A stretch of DNA of 64,000 nucleotides from Chloroflexota bacterium (GTDB lineage: Bacteria; Chloroflexota; Anaerolineae; Anaerolineales; UBA11579). The stretch is taken from the NCBI GenBank assembly GCA_013112575.1, contig JABFGG010000004.1, positions 124,001 through 188,000 of the forward strand, written 5' to 3'. Shown here in pieces: positions 51,023 through 61,198 of this stretch (positions within the stretch are counted from its first letter, which is position 1; each line of letters begins with the position of its first letter). A model generated the notes under the pieces. That model ran no database searches. It saw nothing but the letters and a program-made list of their open reading frames with translations, and was not told where the DNA came from. The position numbers were made by a program, and so were the translations under genes.

Positions 51023-51654
51023 AGGGACCTCCTCGAAATATATACAATGGGAAGATTTTAGCACGGGCACGCGCCGCCTTTGTTTTTTCTGGACCTGCAC
51101 AGCGTATAAAAAGGCCAGTTCAATAAAGTCTTGCAAACAGATACGGCGCGATTTTCGAATGACCCTGATTTTGAATCCCATACGCGAAGATTCTTCACGA
51201 AGTGAATTTGCGTCTTGTTCCCACCTTTAGCTTAAAAAAATTTAAGGTAGTTGTAGCTTACTATTCGGGTTTACTGAAAACCTATGTAAGTAAAGCAACA
51301 TCTGGTAGAACATGCTTTCTGACCCCCACAGATTGGGGTAGGCATTTAACTATACGAATGGCATTACGCGCGGCAAAGCTGTTAAGCTTGGCAACCTTAA
51401 AGATTACTATTTTTTTAGGTTGGCGTAGGGCAAAAGCATTGTTTTTCTTTTCTCGCTTTGCTACAATGCCCTCAGTCGGTGATCAAAGCTTATTTCATTC
51501 CTTTGATCTTCTAGGACAACACAGCAAATCTTAATTCAATTTATTTTAGCAGCTTGTATGTTTCCGTTGCGAGGAACAGCGTGAAACCTATTAGCATCTA
51601 TTAGCTTGTGGCATTGCCATCCGAAACAAAGTCTCTATGAGGAGAGAGATCACA
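51023..51654. other. 632-base region upstream of dnaA without a gene
   Basis: Nothing convincing is coded here on either strand. It holds the dnaA promoter at 51439-51467 and some AT-rich tracts. No TTATCCACA-type site is seen, which is notable beside dnaA. Confidence 0.6.
51439..51467 (+). promoter_or_regulatory. dnaA promoter
   Basis: TTGTTT (51439-51444) and TACAAT (51462-51467), exactly 17 bases apart, about 190 bases before the dnaA start, leaving a long leader. Confidence 0.6.
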
Positions 51655-53016
51655 ATGCAGGCAAATCAAGCATGGCAAGCAGTGCGTGGGCAACTGCAAA
51701 TGGAAATGCCCAAAGCCACCTTCGACACTTGGGTCCGTGATGCGGATTTCGTCGCTTTTGAAGATGGTTATTTTGTCATCGGTGTGCAAAATGCCTATGC
51801 ACGTGACTGGCTTGAAAGCCGCTTAACCAGCACGGTCAGTCGTTTGTTGACGGGGGTCATGAACCGCACGGTGGAGACACGCTTCGTCGTATGGCAAGAA
51901 ACACCGGCCCAGTTAGAAGTGGCTGAAACAGCTACAGCAGAAACCACTCCTCCTCCCGAAGACGATACCATCCCCTATCCCGCCGAGAATCGCACGCTCA
52001 ACCCGCGCTATTCTTTTGAGACCTTTGTGGTGGGCGCCAGCAATCGCCTGGCACATGCCGCTTCGTTGGCCGTGGCCGAGAACCCGGCCAAAGCCTATAA
52101 CCCATTGTTCCTCTACGGTGGTGTTGGTATGGGCAAGACGCATTTGCTGCATGCCATTGGTAACGCCATTCAGGCTACCGGCACCAATGTGCTCTACGTT
52201 TCTTCGGAAGAGTTCACTAACGACCTTATCCATGCCATCCGCACACACACCACCCAGGCTTTCCGTGAGAAGTATCGCCGCATAGACGTGTTGTTGATCG
52301 ACGATATTCAATTCATCGCCGGCAAAGAATCCACTCAGGAAGAATTCTTCCATACCTTCAATACCCTACATGGGCAGAACAAACAACTGGTTATCTCCTC
52401 TGACCGCTCTCCCAAGGCTATGGTTACCTTGGAAGAACGCCTGCGCTCCCGCTTTGAATGGGGCTTAATCGCCGATATTCAACCACCCGACCTTGAAACC
52501 CGACAGGCTATTTTGCAAGCTAAGGCTGAACGCATGGGGCGTGCAGTTCCTCATGAGATCCTGGAAGTCATAGCCCAGCGCATGCAATCCAATATTCGTG
52601 AACTGGAAGGGGCTTTGAACCGTATCCTGGCACACGCCGACCTGCGCGGCATGCCCTTGAGCATTGAACTGGTTGAGAGTGCCCTGGCCGATATGATCCC
52701 ACAGCGCCGCGAGTTGCAACCCCAACACGTGCTGGACGCCGTCTCCGACGTCTTTGGTGTCACCGTAGATCGTTTGCTGGCGCGTGACCGCAGCCGTGAG
52801 ATCGCTTTGCCTCGCCAGGTGGCCATGTTCATCCTGCGTGAAGAGGCCCAGATCTCCTTGCCGCAGATCGGTGAGTTCCTGGGGGGACGTGACCACACCA
52901 CGGTTATGTATGGCTGCGACAAAGTTTCTGGCCTGATCGAAGAAGATGACCGTTTGCGCCGTCAGGTTGTCGACATCCGCGAGCAATTGTACGGGCAGGC
53001 TCAGCCCGCCTGGTAA
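51655..53016 (+). CDS. dnaA: chromosomal replication initiator protein DnaA
   Basis: 453 residues from ATG 51655, preceded by GAGGAGAGAG; an upstream ATG in frame is less likely. Domain I (AWQAVRGQLQMEMPKATFDTWV), a low-complexity domain II, domain III with Walker A (YGGVGMGKTHLLHAIGNA), Walker B (DVLLIDDIQFIAGKE) and the sensor motifs, and the domain IV DNA-binding helix-turn-helix (GEFLGGRDHTTVMYGCDKV). Normal length; it should recognise TTATCCACA-type sites such as the cluster at 6526-6589. Confidence 0.99.
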   Translation: MQANQAWQAVRGQLQMEMPKATFDTWVRDADFVAFEDGYFVIGVQNAYARDWLESRLTSTVSRLLTGVMNRTVETRFVVWQETPAQLEVAETATAETTPPPEDDTIPYPAENRTLNPRYSFETFVVGASNRLAHAASLAVAENPAKAYNPLFLYGGVGMGKTHLLHAIGNAIQATGTNVLYVSSEEFTNDLIHAIRTHTTQAFREKYRRIDVLLIDDIQFIAGKESTQEEFFHTFNTLHGQNKQLVISSDRSPKAMVTLEERLRSRFEWGLIADIQPPDLETRQAILQAKAERMGRAVPHEILEVIAQRMQSNIRELEGALNRILAHADLRGMPLSIELVESALADMIPQRRELQPQHVLDAVSDVFGVTVDRLLARDRSREIALPRQVAMFILREEAQISLPQIGEFLGGRDHTTVMYGCDKVSGLIEEDDRLRRQVVDIREQLYGQAQPAW

Positions 53017-53095
53017 GTAAAACCGACCTATATTCATTGCCGTAGCCTTGCGCTGCGGCATTTTTCTTTAAGCTGCTGATATAATTAAAAATAGC

Positions 53096-53824
53096 ATGAA
53101 CGCCAAACAAGCGGATGCTTTAGCACAACAGGTCAGCTTGCATATTCAGGGGGGACAGATAGACACGGGCTATACCCTGCTTGCGCCGGTCATCTCAAAC
53201 AAGATCCCCTTCCGTTATCTGGATCGCATTGGCAAAGTTTTAGGGGCTCAGCCATTTGCACAGACGAAACCTTTGCTCCAACAATTGGCCAGTAGCCAGA
53301 CGATTGGCGCCTGGCCTATCATCGGTATGGCTCTGGCGGGACGCCTGGAGGATGATCTTGCTGGAGTGCTGGCACTGACGCACCTGTTCATTATCGAAGG
53401 TGATACCTGGCATTCGACCGATAGTACAGGGGAGCGCGTGGTTGGTCCTGCGCTCGTGGAGAATTTTGACCAGACCATTACCTTGCTTACCCCCTGGCGT
53501 GAGGACGAAAACCGCTGGGTGCGCCGTAGTCTGGGAGTGGCGACCCATTTGTGGACCAAGCGTGCCAAAGGCAATCCTGAGCTATCGGCACGAGCCGCCT
53601 CCTTATTGGATTTACTCTCACCGCTTTTCGAAGAAAAAGAAATGGATGCTGTCAAAGGCATTGGCTGGGGTCTCAAGACCCTGGGGCGTTATTACCCCGA
53701 ACTGGCGGCCCCCTGGCTGCTTGAGCAGGTTGTCCATCAGCAGCGTCCTTACCGGGCTACCATGTTGCGCAAAGCCCTGACCTATTTGCCGGAAGAAGCG
53801 CGCCAACATATCAAGCCAGCATGA
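53096..53824 (+). CDS. AlkD-like HEAT-repeat DNA glycosylase family protein
   Basis: 242 residues of the DNA alkylation repair (AlkD/AlkC) family: repeated amphipathic helices including WPIIGMALAGRLEDDL, DENRWVRRSLGVATHLWTKR and VKGIGWGLKTLGRYYPELAAPWL. Such enzymes excise bulky alkylated bases without base flipping. The gene overlaps the SPL-like radical SAM gene by 4 bases, so they form a likely DNA-repair unit directly after dnaA. Catalytic aspartate and arginine cannot be placed firmly by eye. Confidence 0.82.
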   Translation: MNAKQADALAQQVSLHIQGGQIDTGYTLLAPVISNKIPFRYLDRIGKVLGAQPFAQTKPLLQQLASSQTIGAWPIIGMALAGRLEDDLAGVLALTHLFIIEGDTWHSTDSTGERVVGPALVENFDQTITLLTPWREDENRWVRRSLGVATHLWTKRAKGNPELSARAASLLDLLSPLFEEKEMDAVKGIGWGLKTLGRYYPELAAPWLLEQVVHQQRPYRATMLRKALTYLPEEARQHIKPA

Positions 53825-54942
53825 AACTTGAATTCCAGGAGTACCAGCCACGCAAGATCGTAAACGTGCACAAGCATGTGGATGGCCCCTGGTTCTGGAC
53901 CAAATACAGCGCCCACCCCTACGTGGGCTGTCGCAGTGGTTGCGAGTTCTGCTATCTACGCGGCGGGCATTACCTGGGCAAACGTGACCCGGACAGTTTT
54001 GATGCCCTCATTCAGGTCAAGACCAATGCCATTGAGCGTTTGCGCCTGGAGTTGGGCAAGCTTGAACCGGATGTGATCTCCTGTGGGGATTGGCAGCAAC
54101 CTGCCGAGGATCGCTATGGCCTATCACGCCAGATGCTGGAAGTGGTTTTGGAGATGGGCTTTCCACTGTTCATTGTAGAGCGCTCCCCACTACTGACGCG
54201 TGACCTTGACCTCTTGCAGGCCATTAATGCTAAAAGCTGGGTGGGAGTGGTCATAAGCATTAGCAACGTCGACCCCACTTTGAAACACGCTTTCGAGCCG
54301 CGCAGCCCGGGCATTCGGCGGCGTTTAGAAACCATGCAGGTCCTCGCTGAAGCCGGTATTCTCGTGGGCACTTCCCTGATGCCCATCATCCCCTTTGCTG
54401 GGGACAGCCAAAAGCATTTGGAAGATACCATCATTGCTACCAAAGATCATGGTGGAAAATTTGTGTTGGGCGGTGGTCTGAGCATGAGCGGCGTGCAGGC
54501 GGAACGCAGTTTCGCGGCTGCTGCCCAGATCGACCCTGCGCTTGAGCAAGGCTGGCGCACGCTCTATAAATCAGATAGCGATAAGCCCAACTACGGGCCG
54601 CCGCGCAGCTATACGGCCAGCCTGGGTAGGCGGGTACGCGATCTGTGTCACAAACATGATGTGATGGACCGCATGCCGCGATATATCCCTGACACACCCT
54701 TAGGCATCAACAAACGCATCGCCGAGCACCTTTTTCTGAAGACCTATGAACGCGAGTTGGCAGAGGCCAGCAACTTCCGGGTGTGGGCTTATCGCAAAGC
54801 GGCCTGGACGGTGGACGAGTTGCCACAAAGTATTGCCGACCTGTATGCAAAGGAGGGCCTGGCAGGTATCGAAGCCTTGCCGGATGTGGGGGGTAAAGTA
54901 GCACAGGAGATCGTCACTCAGTTGGAAATCAGCCGTGCGTGA
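53821..54942 (+). CDS. spore photoproduct lyase-like radical SAM protein
   Basis: 373 residues. The radical SAM cysteines are in PYVGCRSGCEFCYLRGG (C-x-x-x-C-x-x-C, as in SPL). Further landmarks: LEPDVISCGDWQQPAED, RSPLLTRDLDLLQAI and LVGTSLMPIIPFAGD. The C-terminus has a helix-hairpin-helix-like segment (KEGLAGIEALPDVGGKVAQEIV) that may bind DNA. A DNA photoproduct or other lesion reversal enzyme is suggested by the family and by coupling to the AlkD-like gene; the exact lesion is unknown. Confidence 0.85.
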   Translation: MKLEFQEYQPRKIVNVHKHVDGPWFWTKYSAHPYVGCRSGCEFCYLRGGHYLGKRDPDSFDALIQVKTNAIERLRLELGKLEPDVISCGDWQQPAEDRYGLSRQMLEVVLEMGFPLFIVERSPLLTRDLDLLQAINAKSWVGVVISISNVDPTLKHAFEPRSPGIRRRLETMQVLAEAGILVGTSLMPIIPFAGDSQKHLEDTIIATKDHGGKFVLGGGLSMSGVQAERSFAAAAQIDPALEQGWRTLYKSDSDKPNYGPPRSYTASLGRRVRDLCHKHDVMDRMPRYIPDTPLGINKRIAEHLFLKTYERELAEASNFRVWAYRKAAWTVDELPQSIADLYAKEGLAGIEALPDVGGKVAQEIVTQLEISRA

Positions 54943-55225
54943 CAACAACCCTGCCTTGCTGGAGCATGCCGAGCGGCTCATCAAAGGGCGCTTGTATGAA
55001 GAAGCGCGCCAATTGCTGGCCTCCTATCTCAGAACGCACCGCAACTCCGACCTGGGCTGGTATTTGATGAGTTACACCTTGACGGATCGGGAGGAGCGCA
55101 TTCGCTGTTTGGAACGCGCCCTGGATATATACCCCTACAACATGGATGCGCAAGAGCGCCTGGATAAACTAAAGATCGGCGGTAGCAAAACGCAAACGAT
55201 ACCCCCTTTTATTCTTGATGAGTAG
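54935..55225 (+). CDS. small TPR-like helical protein
   Basis: 96 residues with a tetratricopeptide-type pair of helices (HAERLIKGRLYEEARQLLASYLRTHRNSDLGWYLMSYTL and EERIRCLERALDIYPYNMDAQERL). Overlaps the radical SAM gene by 8 bases. Such small TPR proteins are widespread in Chloroflexota; function unknown. Confidence 0.65.
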   Translation: MRDNNPALLEHAERLIKGRLYEEARQLLASYLRTHRNSDLGWYLMSYTLTDREERIRCLERALDIYPYNMDAQERLDKLKIGGSKTQTIPPFILDE

Positions 55226-55233
55226 GTTGCAAT

Positions 55234-56523
55234 CTAGGCTAACCGCGCTCCCAGCAAAGGCACCAGCATTTCTTCGGCCGTAAGGCCGCCGTGCCTGCCG
55301 ATTAGTGGGTTGGCCTTCTGCCACATCCACCATAGATAAGCGTCCCCTCTAGCTGTCACCGTTAGTTCACCCAGGCGTTGGGCCACGCGTTCGTCTGGCT
55401 CTCCCGGGCCAAACAGGCCTTTGTGCAAAGCGTATTGTGAATCGACCACGCTGAATTGGTTGGGCCAGCTACGTTCGATATATTCCTGTACGGCATCCAC
55501 CTGGCCGGGTTGGATGTAAAGGTACATCATGCGGTTTTCGCCGGTGGGGTTCATGTGCAGGCGGCGCGCCAGGTTGTCGTGATTCGACAGGTCATAGTGC
55601 GGGTTATCATGGGTGGTGATTTGCCCGTGGTCAGCGGTTAACAATAAAAGTGTGTCTTCGCGTAATTCATCTTTGAGCGCGTTAAGGAATTCGCGTTCAA
55701 AGGTGGCGCTGAAGTTTGCAAACGATGCCTGTGGATATTCTGTATCGGGGCCGTACTTGTGAGAATAGGTGTCGATGAGGGGCCAATACACCCAGGTGTA
55801 CATGTGCTCGTCTGGGCGGCTTTCAAATAACTGGCGTACGTTCAGCCACAGATCGGCTGGTTCCAAATAGCCATGTACATGCGTGTCTTTAAAGAGGATC
55901 TTCGATAAGCCTGAGCCCAGGATAGTGCTGGGTTGATAAACATGGGTGCTGACACCGTGTTCCTTGAGATGTGTGCCCAGCATGGGGACGTGCAAAAAGG
56001 TTTCTGGGTCGAATTTTGCCCTGCTTAGGCTACCTACATCACCGTAATAAGTGATCGGCGAGTGCAGGATCATATTACTGACCACGCTGTATTCGCGCAG
56101 CCATAGCTCGTAGCCCACCATGCCATGTTCGGCAGGCGAGGCTCCGCTCCACAAGGTTGGCAAGACGGTAGAGGTGGTGCTGGGTGCTAACGAAGTGAGG
56201 GGAGCCAATATGCCTTTTTCTGCCAGGCCCTCCCAAACAGGGGCGCTGCCATCACTCATCCAGCGTTGCAGGCGGTGCAGCGCCAGGGCATCTGCCAAAA
56301 TGACCACCACGCGTTTGAAAGGGCCTTCGAAATTATCCAGGATATCAGAGATAAGCGGAGCGTTCCCCAACTGGGGAACACCCAACCAGTGGCAGATACT
56401 GGCTGGCAGGTTTAGTGCCGACTGACCTGCATAAGCCGGATAAATGAAATCGCCTCCCAGATCGAGTTCGGGTATGCGGTTGGCCTGTAATGCGGGTAAT
56501 AACGCTGAGGTTAAGTCGGGCAT
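55234..56523 (-). CDS. alkaline-phosphatase-superfamily phosphodiesterase
   Basis: 429 residues, type I phosphodiesterase/nucleotide pyrophosphatase fold. Landmarks: VVVILADALALHRL with the metal-binding Asp, APSTTSTVLPTLWSGASPAEHGMVGYEL containing the active-site Thr, YWPLIDTYSHKYGPDTEY and LLLTADHGQITTHDN with two metal-binding residues. No signal peptide, so it acts in the cytosol or on lipids at the membrane; likely substrate unknown. Confidence 0.93.
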   Translation of the reverse strand: MPDLTSALLPALQANRIPELDLGGDFIYPAYAGQSALNLPASICHWLGVPQLGNAPLISDILDNFEGPFKRVVVILADALALHRLQRWMSDGSAPVWEGLAEKGILAPLTSLAPSTTSTVLPTLWSGASPAEHGMVGYELWLREYSVVSNMILHSPITYYGDVGSLSRAKFDPETFLHVPMLGTHLKEHGVSTHVYQPSTILGSGLSKILFKDTHVHGYLEPADLWLNVRQLFESRPDEHMYTWVYWPLIDTYSHKYGPDTEYPQASFANFSATFEREFLNALKDELREDTLLLLTADHGQITTHDNPHYDLSNHDNLARRLHMNPTGENRMMYLYIQPGQVDAVQEYIERSWPNQFSVVDSQYALHKGLFGPGEPDERVAQRLGELTVTARGDAYLWWMWQKANPLIGRHGGLTAEEMLVPLLGARLA

Positions 56524-56834
56524 TGATTTTGGTCCTTGTTAATTTGGTAGTAGGAATTTCTCTGTGATGTTGCTTCGCTACACTGTATCCGTCTCATCCA
56601 GTTCTGCGCCTTCTAGGTGATTGTACTGGCCCTGGCCTGAATATGCAAAACTTCAATACGCGCCGTGAACTTTTTCACGAGCAAAACATAACCAACCATT
56701 AACACACTACTTACTTTCACAGGGTTTGTCTACATTACAATATAATACTGCTCTAGGATTAGGCTGCTAAGATAGCCATTTGACTTGAACTGGATTTTTT
56801 TGTACGATGTAATGTTGGCAAGGAGAAGAGCTGC
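56524..56834. other. 311-base intergenic region before the ABC importer
   Basis: No gene seen. It contains a perfect -10-like TATAAT (56741-56746) next to an overlapping TACAAT, likely the promoter of the importer, and otherwise nothing I can name. Confidence 0.5.
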
Positions 56835-58535
56835 ATGAGTAGTGTCCCCCTTCAACAAAAAAACCCTACTAACTTCTTTAACAGATTTACAAGTACTGTC
56901 CGAGGTCGCCGGGGGCGCGAATTACGCGAATACCTCACTGCCTATTTGATGATTGCTCCGGCGACATTGCTTATCTTTTTCTTCGGCATTTTCCCCGTAG
57001 CCTTTGCATTGTTTGTCAGTGTGCACCAATGGCGTTTAGTGCGTCAGGATTTCCTTGGCTTGGAGAACTTTATCAAAGCCGTAGATAGCCTCACGTATAT
57101 TGTGTTGTTTGGGCTGGGCATAGGTGCATTGTTTGGTGTTTATGTATTTCTCCGCCGCATATACAGGTTTGCTCAGGAACAAAAAGAACGCCCCTGGCTC
57201 CTGGCTGTGCCGTCTCTGGGTTGGGCTGCTTCTGTCTGGGCCTTCTTCCGCTGGGGCTTTGTGCAACTCCCTGAATTGCTCGATATCGCCGATAAAATCC
57301 GCGGTCTTGAAAGGACGCGGGAGCTTTTTGTAGGTTTGCTTGGCGAAGCTTTCCGAGCCGAAAATGTCTATCCCGCCTGGCAGCAATTTGTGTTGGTCAC
57401 CATTGTTGCCATCATATTGACCGTGGCGGTCACTTATTTCTGGCGCAGCCGCAACTGGCTGCTTCACCTGACGAATCTCACCTTGACCTGGCTGTCCTTG
57501 AGCCTGGGTGCGGCTTTGTTGTGGGTAACTTTCCAGGGCATCACTCAGGCTTATGCCCTGGCTATCGAGACCGGCGAAGACCCCGGCATTTGGCCACAAC
57601 TTATCATGATCACATCCGGTGTCATTTTGTTGCTGCTGGCCTGGCGGCTGTGGAACAGCGTGCCTGATGGCAGCGGGCGTGGTGCCATCCTCAAAGGTCT
57701 GGCTGCTCTGCTCTTGATGCTTGGCGCAGTCTTGCTCATTCTGGAGATTCCGTCCATCGTAGCCTCTGGCGACCCTGACCTATGGGAAGGTTTGAAGATC
57801 ACAGTCTTTTTCTCGGCAGGTACAGTGCCCCTTCAGCTAGCCAGCGCCCTATTTTTGGCAGTTTTGTTGTTTCAGAAGTTGCGCGGTTCAGCTGCTTTTC
57901 GCATTATCTTCTTCCTTCCATATGTCACCCCCGCGATCGCCAGTGCCGCTGTTTTTAAGTCGATGTTTTCCAGCCGGTTTACCTCTCCGGCCAATATGAC
58001 CCTGGGGGCCTTCGGCATCGAACCCCAACTGTGGATTCGCGAACCTGCTGGCATTGTCAAGATGATTGGTGAGGGCCTGGGGCTGACCGTTCCCGCCTGG
58101 GCAGATGGCCCTAGTATGGCACTGATGGTCATCATCCTCTTGTCGATCTGGACCTTTGTGGGCTACAACACAGTCATCTACCTAGCCGGTTTGGGCAACA
58201 TTCCTGGGGAACTGACCGAGGCGGCAGAGATCGATGGGGCCAGTAAATGGGAAGTCTTCCGTCACATCACCTTCCCGCTGCTTTCCCCCACCACCTATTT
58301 CCTGTCACTACTGGCCATTATTGGCACTTTTAAGGCATTCAATACGATCTGGATTGTGCGTGAAGGCGCTGCTTTGGGTACTACAGACCCATTCAGCGTG
58401 GTTATCTTCATTGAGTTCTTCCAGAAATTGCGCTATGGTTATGCTTCTGCGTTGGCCTTTGTGCTATTCGCTATCATCATCAGTCTTACGTTGATCAATA
58501 ATCGCATTCAGGGTTCGAGGGTATTCTATGGCTGA
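56835..58535 (+). CDS. ABC sugar-importer permease (MalF-like) with enlarged central segment
   Basis: 566 residues, roughly twice a typical subunit. The first membrane helix (about 42-62) is followed by an unusually long insertion (to about residue 315) with some six to seven further membrane segments. From about 330 a standard binding-protein-dependent permease domain follows, with the EAA loop [22 protein letters not shown] near 472. It imports a sugar together with the MalG-like partner and the lipoprotein encoded after it. Confidence 0.88.
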   Translation: MSSVPLQQKNPTNFFNRFTSTVRGRRGRELREYLTAYLMIAPATLLIFFFGIFPVAFALFVSVHQWRLVRQDFLGLENFIKAVDSLTYIVLFGLGIGALFGVYVFLRRIYRFAQEQKERPWLLAVPSLGWAASVWAFFRWGFVQLPELLDIADKIRGLERTRELFVGLLGEAFRAENVYPAWQQFVLVTIVAIILTVAVTYFWRSRNWLLHLTNLTLTWLSLSLGAALLWVTFQGITQAYALAIETGEDPGIWPQLIMITSGVILLLLAWRLWNSVPDGSGRGAILKGLAALLLMLGAVLLILEIPSIVASGDPDLWEGLKITVFFSAGTVPLQLASALFLAVLLFQKLRGSAAFRIIFFLPYVTPAIASAAVFKSMFSSRFTSPANMTLGAFGIEPQLWIREPAGIVKMIGEGLGLTVPAWADGPSMALMVIILLSIWTFVGYNTVIYLAGLGNIPGELTEAAEIDGASKWEVFRHITFPLLSPTTYFLSLLAIIGTFKAFNTIWIVREGAALGTTDPFSVVIFIEFFQKLRYGYASALAFVLFAIIISLTLINNRIQGSRVFYG

Positions 58536-59433
58536 AAACGTGCAACAAGCCTCGTTGGCTACCATCAAAGCAGATACAACGCGCCGTCGACAGCAGTTTA
58601 ATCCGGTAAATTTCCGGAATTTGCTTTCTTACCTGATCCTGATATTGGGCAGCCTGGTTTCCCTGGTGCCCTTTTTGTGGATGATCTCAACCAGTTTCAT
58701 GTCGCTGGGTGAAGCTACAGGTGTCGCTTTAATTCCATCCGAATTGCATTTTGAGAATTTCACCACTGCCTGGGAGCGTGGTAATTTCTCAGAGTATTTC
58801 ATCAATAGTATTCTCATCACCGTTATTACACTGGGAGGCGAGTTGACCTTCAGCATCCTCGCCGCCTACGCTTTCGCCCGTATCAAATTCCCTGGCCGTG
58901 ATCTGATCTTTGGCCTGATGTTGAGCACCTTGATGATCCCTGCTATGGTGCTGACCATCCCAAATTTCCTGTTAGTGACTTGGCTGGGCCGTATTGGTCC
59001 CCTTGAATGGATCAATAACTGGCCTGCCCTGACCATTCCATTTATGGGTAGTGTCTTTTCCATTTTCCTTCTCCGCCAGTTCTTTGCACAGATACCGGAC
59101 GAACTGTATGATGCCGCCCGCATCGATGGTGCTGGCCATTTGCGTTTCTTGTGGCGCATCGTATTGCCGCTGTCACGCGCCCCCATTATGGTCATCATCG
59201 TGCTTTCCTTCATTGGTTCGTGGAATTCGTTGGCCTGGCCCCTTTTGGTCACGAACTCGCCTGATTGGCGGCCAATTTCGGTGGGTATGCTGGATTTCAT
59301 TTCGGATGCGGGTCAGGAATTGAACCTCATCATGGCTGGGGCAGTAATTACTATTATTCCCATTTTGGTAATGTATTTCTTCACCCAGAAGCAATTCACA
59401 GAAAGCATTGCCCGTAGCGGTCTCAAAGGCTAA
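58528..59433 (+). CDS. ABC sugar-importer permease (MalG-like)
   Basis: 301 residues, six membrane segments and the EAA loop [29 protein letters not shown] near residue 190. Pairs with the MalF-like subunit, whose gene it overlaps by 8 bases. A short disordered start ([17 protein letters not shown]) precedes the first helix. No ATP-binding subunit gene is in the window. Confidence 0.95.
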   Translation: MAENVQQASLATIKADTTRRRQQFNPVNFRNLLSYLILILGSLVSLVPFLWMISTSFMSLGEATGVALIPSELHFENFTTAWERGNFSEYFINSILITVITLGGELTFSILAAYAFARIKFPGRDLIFGLMLSTLMIPAMVLTIPNFLLVTWLGRIGPLEWINNWPALTIPFMGSVFSIFLLRQFFAQIPDELYDAARIDGAGHLRFLWRIVLPLSRAPIMVIIVLSFIGSWNSLAWPLLVTNSPDWRPISVGMLDFISDAGQELNLIMAGAVITIIPILVMYFFTQKQFTESIARSGLKG

Positions 59434-59609
59434 AGCTATAAGGCCAAAGCCTCAGGCTCAAATGCTTATGCATTTATCGGAATTCATTCACCAAATGCCC
59501 CAAGGAGGTGGAGCACGATAAATATATCTTGAGTGCAAACTCGCCAAAGCACCATTCTGCCGTGTGAACGGCTCAAAACTATGATCCTGAAGAGGAGAAA
59601 AAGATTAGT

Positions 59610-61034
59610 ATGTCTAAGAAAAGAATTTCCATTTTGCTGGCCTTTGTGTTGCTCTTGTCGGTTGCCCTGACTGCTTGCGCCAGCGCCACCCCGGAACCCA
59701 CTGAAGAACCAGAACCTGTAGTGGAAGAACCCGCTGAAGAACCTATGGAAGAGGAAGAGCCCATGGAGGAAGAAGAACCCATGGAAGAAGATATGACCCT
59801 CGACCTCAGTGACCAGACCGTCGTCTTCTGGCATCCTTTTAGCTCCGGCGATCAGCTTGAGGGCATCAACGCTATCGTTGCTGAATTCAACGAAACAAAT
59901 ATGTACGGTATTACCGTCGAAGCTATTGAGCAGGGCCGTCAGAGTGACCTGGAAACGGCTGTTAACGCAGCTATCGCCTCCGGTGATTTGCCCAACGTAA
60001 CTGGTGGCTTCCCCAATGGTCTGGCAAGCTGGTATGGAGTAGGCGTGATTGCCGATCTCAACCAGTTCATCAATGACCCCGACTATGGCCTGAGCGAAGA
60101 TGAATACAATGACATCTTCGATGGTGTACTTGGTGCTGGTACACTGGCTGATGGTACACAGGTTGGTATCCCCATGCACCAATCCGCTAACGTGCATTTT
60201 TACAATGCTACCTGGGCACAGGAATTGGGTTTTGACTCCCCGCCCAGCAACACAGCCGAGTTCAAAGAACAGGCCTGTGCAGCTGCCGAAGCCAATGCCA
60301 ATGATGATGACCCGGACAACGATGGCACCGGTGGTTATGTGCTATTCCCTGGCGCTTCCAATGTTGCTAACTGGGTCTATGCCTTTGGTGGCGACATTGT
60401 TGACGAAACTGGCAACGATTATGCTCTGGATTCCCAGGTTGTCAAAGACGTGGCCCTCTTCCTGAAAGACTTACAGGATAACGGTTGTACCTTCTCCACA
60501 GAGAGTTTCCCCAATCCTGAGATGGCCACCCGCAAAGCCCTCTTCACCGACAGCTCCACGGCAGGTATCCCCTTCCAGTTGGCAGCCTTTGAAGATGCTG
60601 GCAACGACGATGAGTGGACCTTGCTGCCCTTCGCTGGCCCCGATGGCACACAAGCCATTAATGCTTTCGGTCAGATGGTCGGTATTGTGGACACAAATGA
60701 AGACGCCAACCTGGCCAGCTGGTTGTGGTTGAAGTACTTCACTTCTCCTGAGACCCAGGCCAAGTGGATTGGCTACTCAGCTTACTTCCCGTCCCAGTCT
60801 GCCACCTTTGACCTGATCGGCGACTTCACTGCTGAAAACCCGATCTACACCTTGGGTCTGGACCTGCTGCCTTTGGGTAACTCTGAACCCCCCATCCCGG
60901 CACATGGTGCAGTCCGCGGCGCCATCACAGATGCTTTCTTTGCTGTTCTGGGTGCTGCCGATGAAGCTGAGATCGACCAGATCCTGGCTGACCTCGATGC
61001 TACTGCAGCTGAACTGGTTTCAGAAACCCAATAA
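59610..61034 (+). CDS. ABC sugar-binding lipoprotein (family 1 solute-binding)
   Basis: 474 residues. Signal peptide with lipobox LTAC near residue 21, then an acidic Glu/Pro-rich linker with three near-perfect E-E-P-M-E-E repeats (residues ~28-56), then a solute-binding fold: TVVFWHPFSSGDQLEGINAIVAEF, LPNVTGGFPNGLASWY and WAQELGFDSPPSNTAEFKE. The acidic linker likely lifts the domain off the membrane. It is encoded after its permeases, with 176 bases between. The sugar is not identifiable. Confidence 0.95.
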   Translation: MSKKRISILLAFVLLLSVALTACASATPEPTEEPEPVVEEPAEEPMEEEEPMEEEEPMEEDMTLDLSDQTVVFWHPFSSGDQLEGINAIVAEFNETNMYGITVEAIEQGRQSDLETAVNAAIASGDLPNVTGGFPNGLASWYGVGVIADLNQFINDPDYGLSEDEYNDIFDGVLGAGTLADGTQVGIPMHQSANVHFYNATWAQELGFDSPPSNTAEFKEQACAAAEANANDDDPDNDGTGGYVLFPGASNVANWVYAFGGDIVDETGNDYALDSQVVKDVALFLKDLQDNGCTFSTESFPNPEMATRKALFTDSSTAGIPFQLAAFEDAGNDDEWTLLPFAGPDGTQAINAFGQMVGIVDTNEDANLASWLWLKYFTSPETQAKWIGYSAYFPSQSATFDLIGDFTAENPIYTLGLDLLPLGNSEPPIPAHGAVRGAITDAFFAVLGAADEAEIDQILADLDATAAELVSETQ

Positions 61035-61055
61035 ACTATCTGTCACATGATCACG

Positions 61056-61086
61056 AAAGCCCTCAGGATTTCCTGAGGGCTTTTTT
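61056..61086 (+). terminator. terminator of the sugar importer
   Basis: AAAGCCCTCAGGA and TCCTGAGGGCTTT with loop TT and a T run, directly after the binding-protein gene. Confidence 0.9.
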
Positions 61087-61198
61087 CTTGTCTTGAGCGT
61101 AAGGACAAGGAGAATATCCACGTCTATACCCGCGTGTTACAATCGCATCAATCTGACCGGTAATTGCCGGTCATTTCTATAATGAACAGGAGTACACA

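Noticed and set aside
50684..51181. longer 165-codon form of the small membrane protein gene
   Set aside because: The extra N-terminus has no ribosome site, while ATG 51022 has a GAGGAGG and gives a compact membrane protein.
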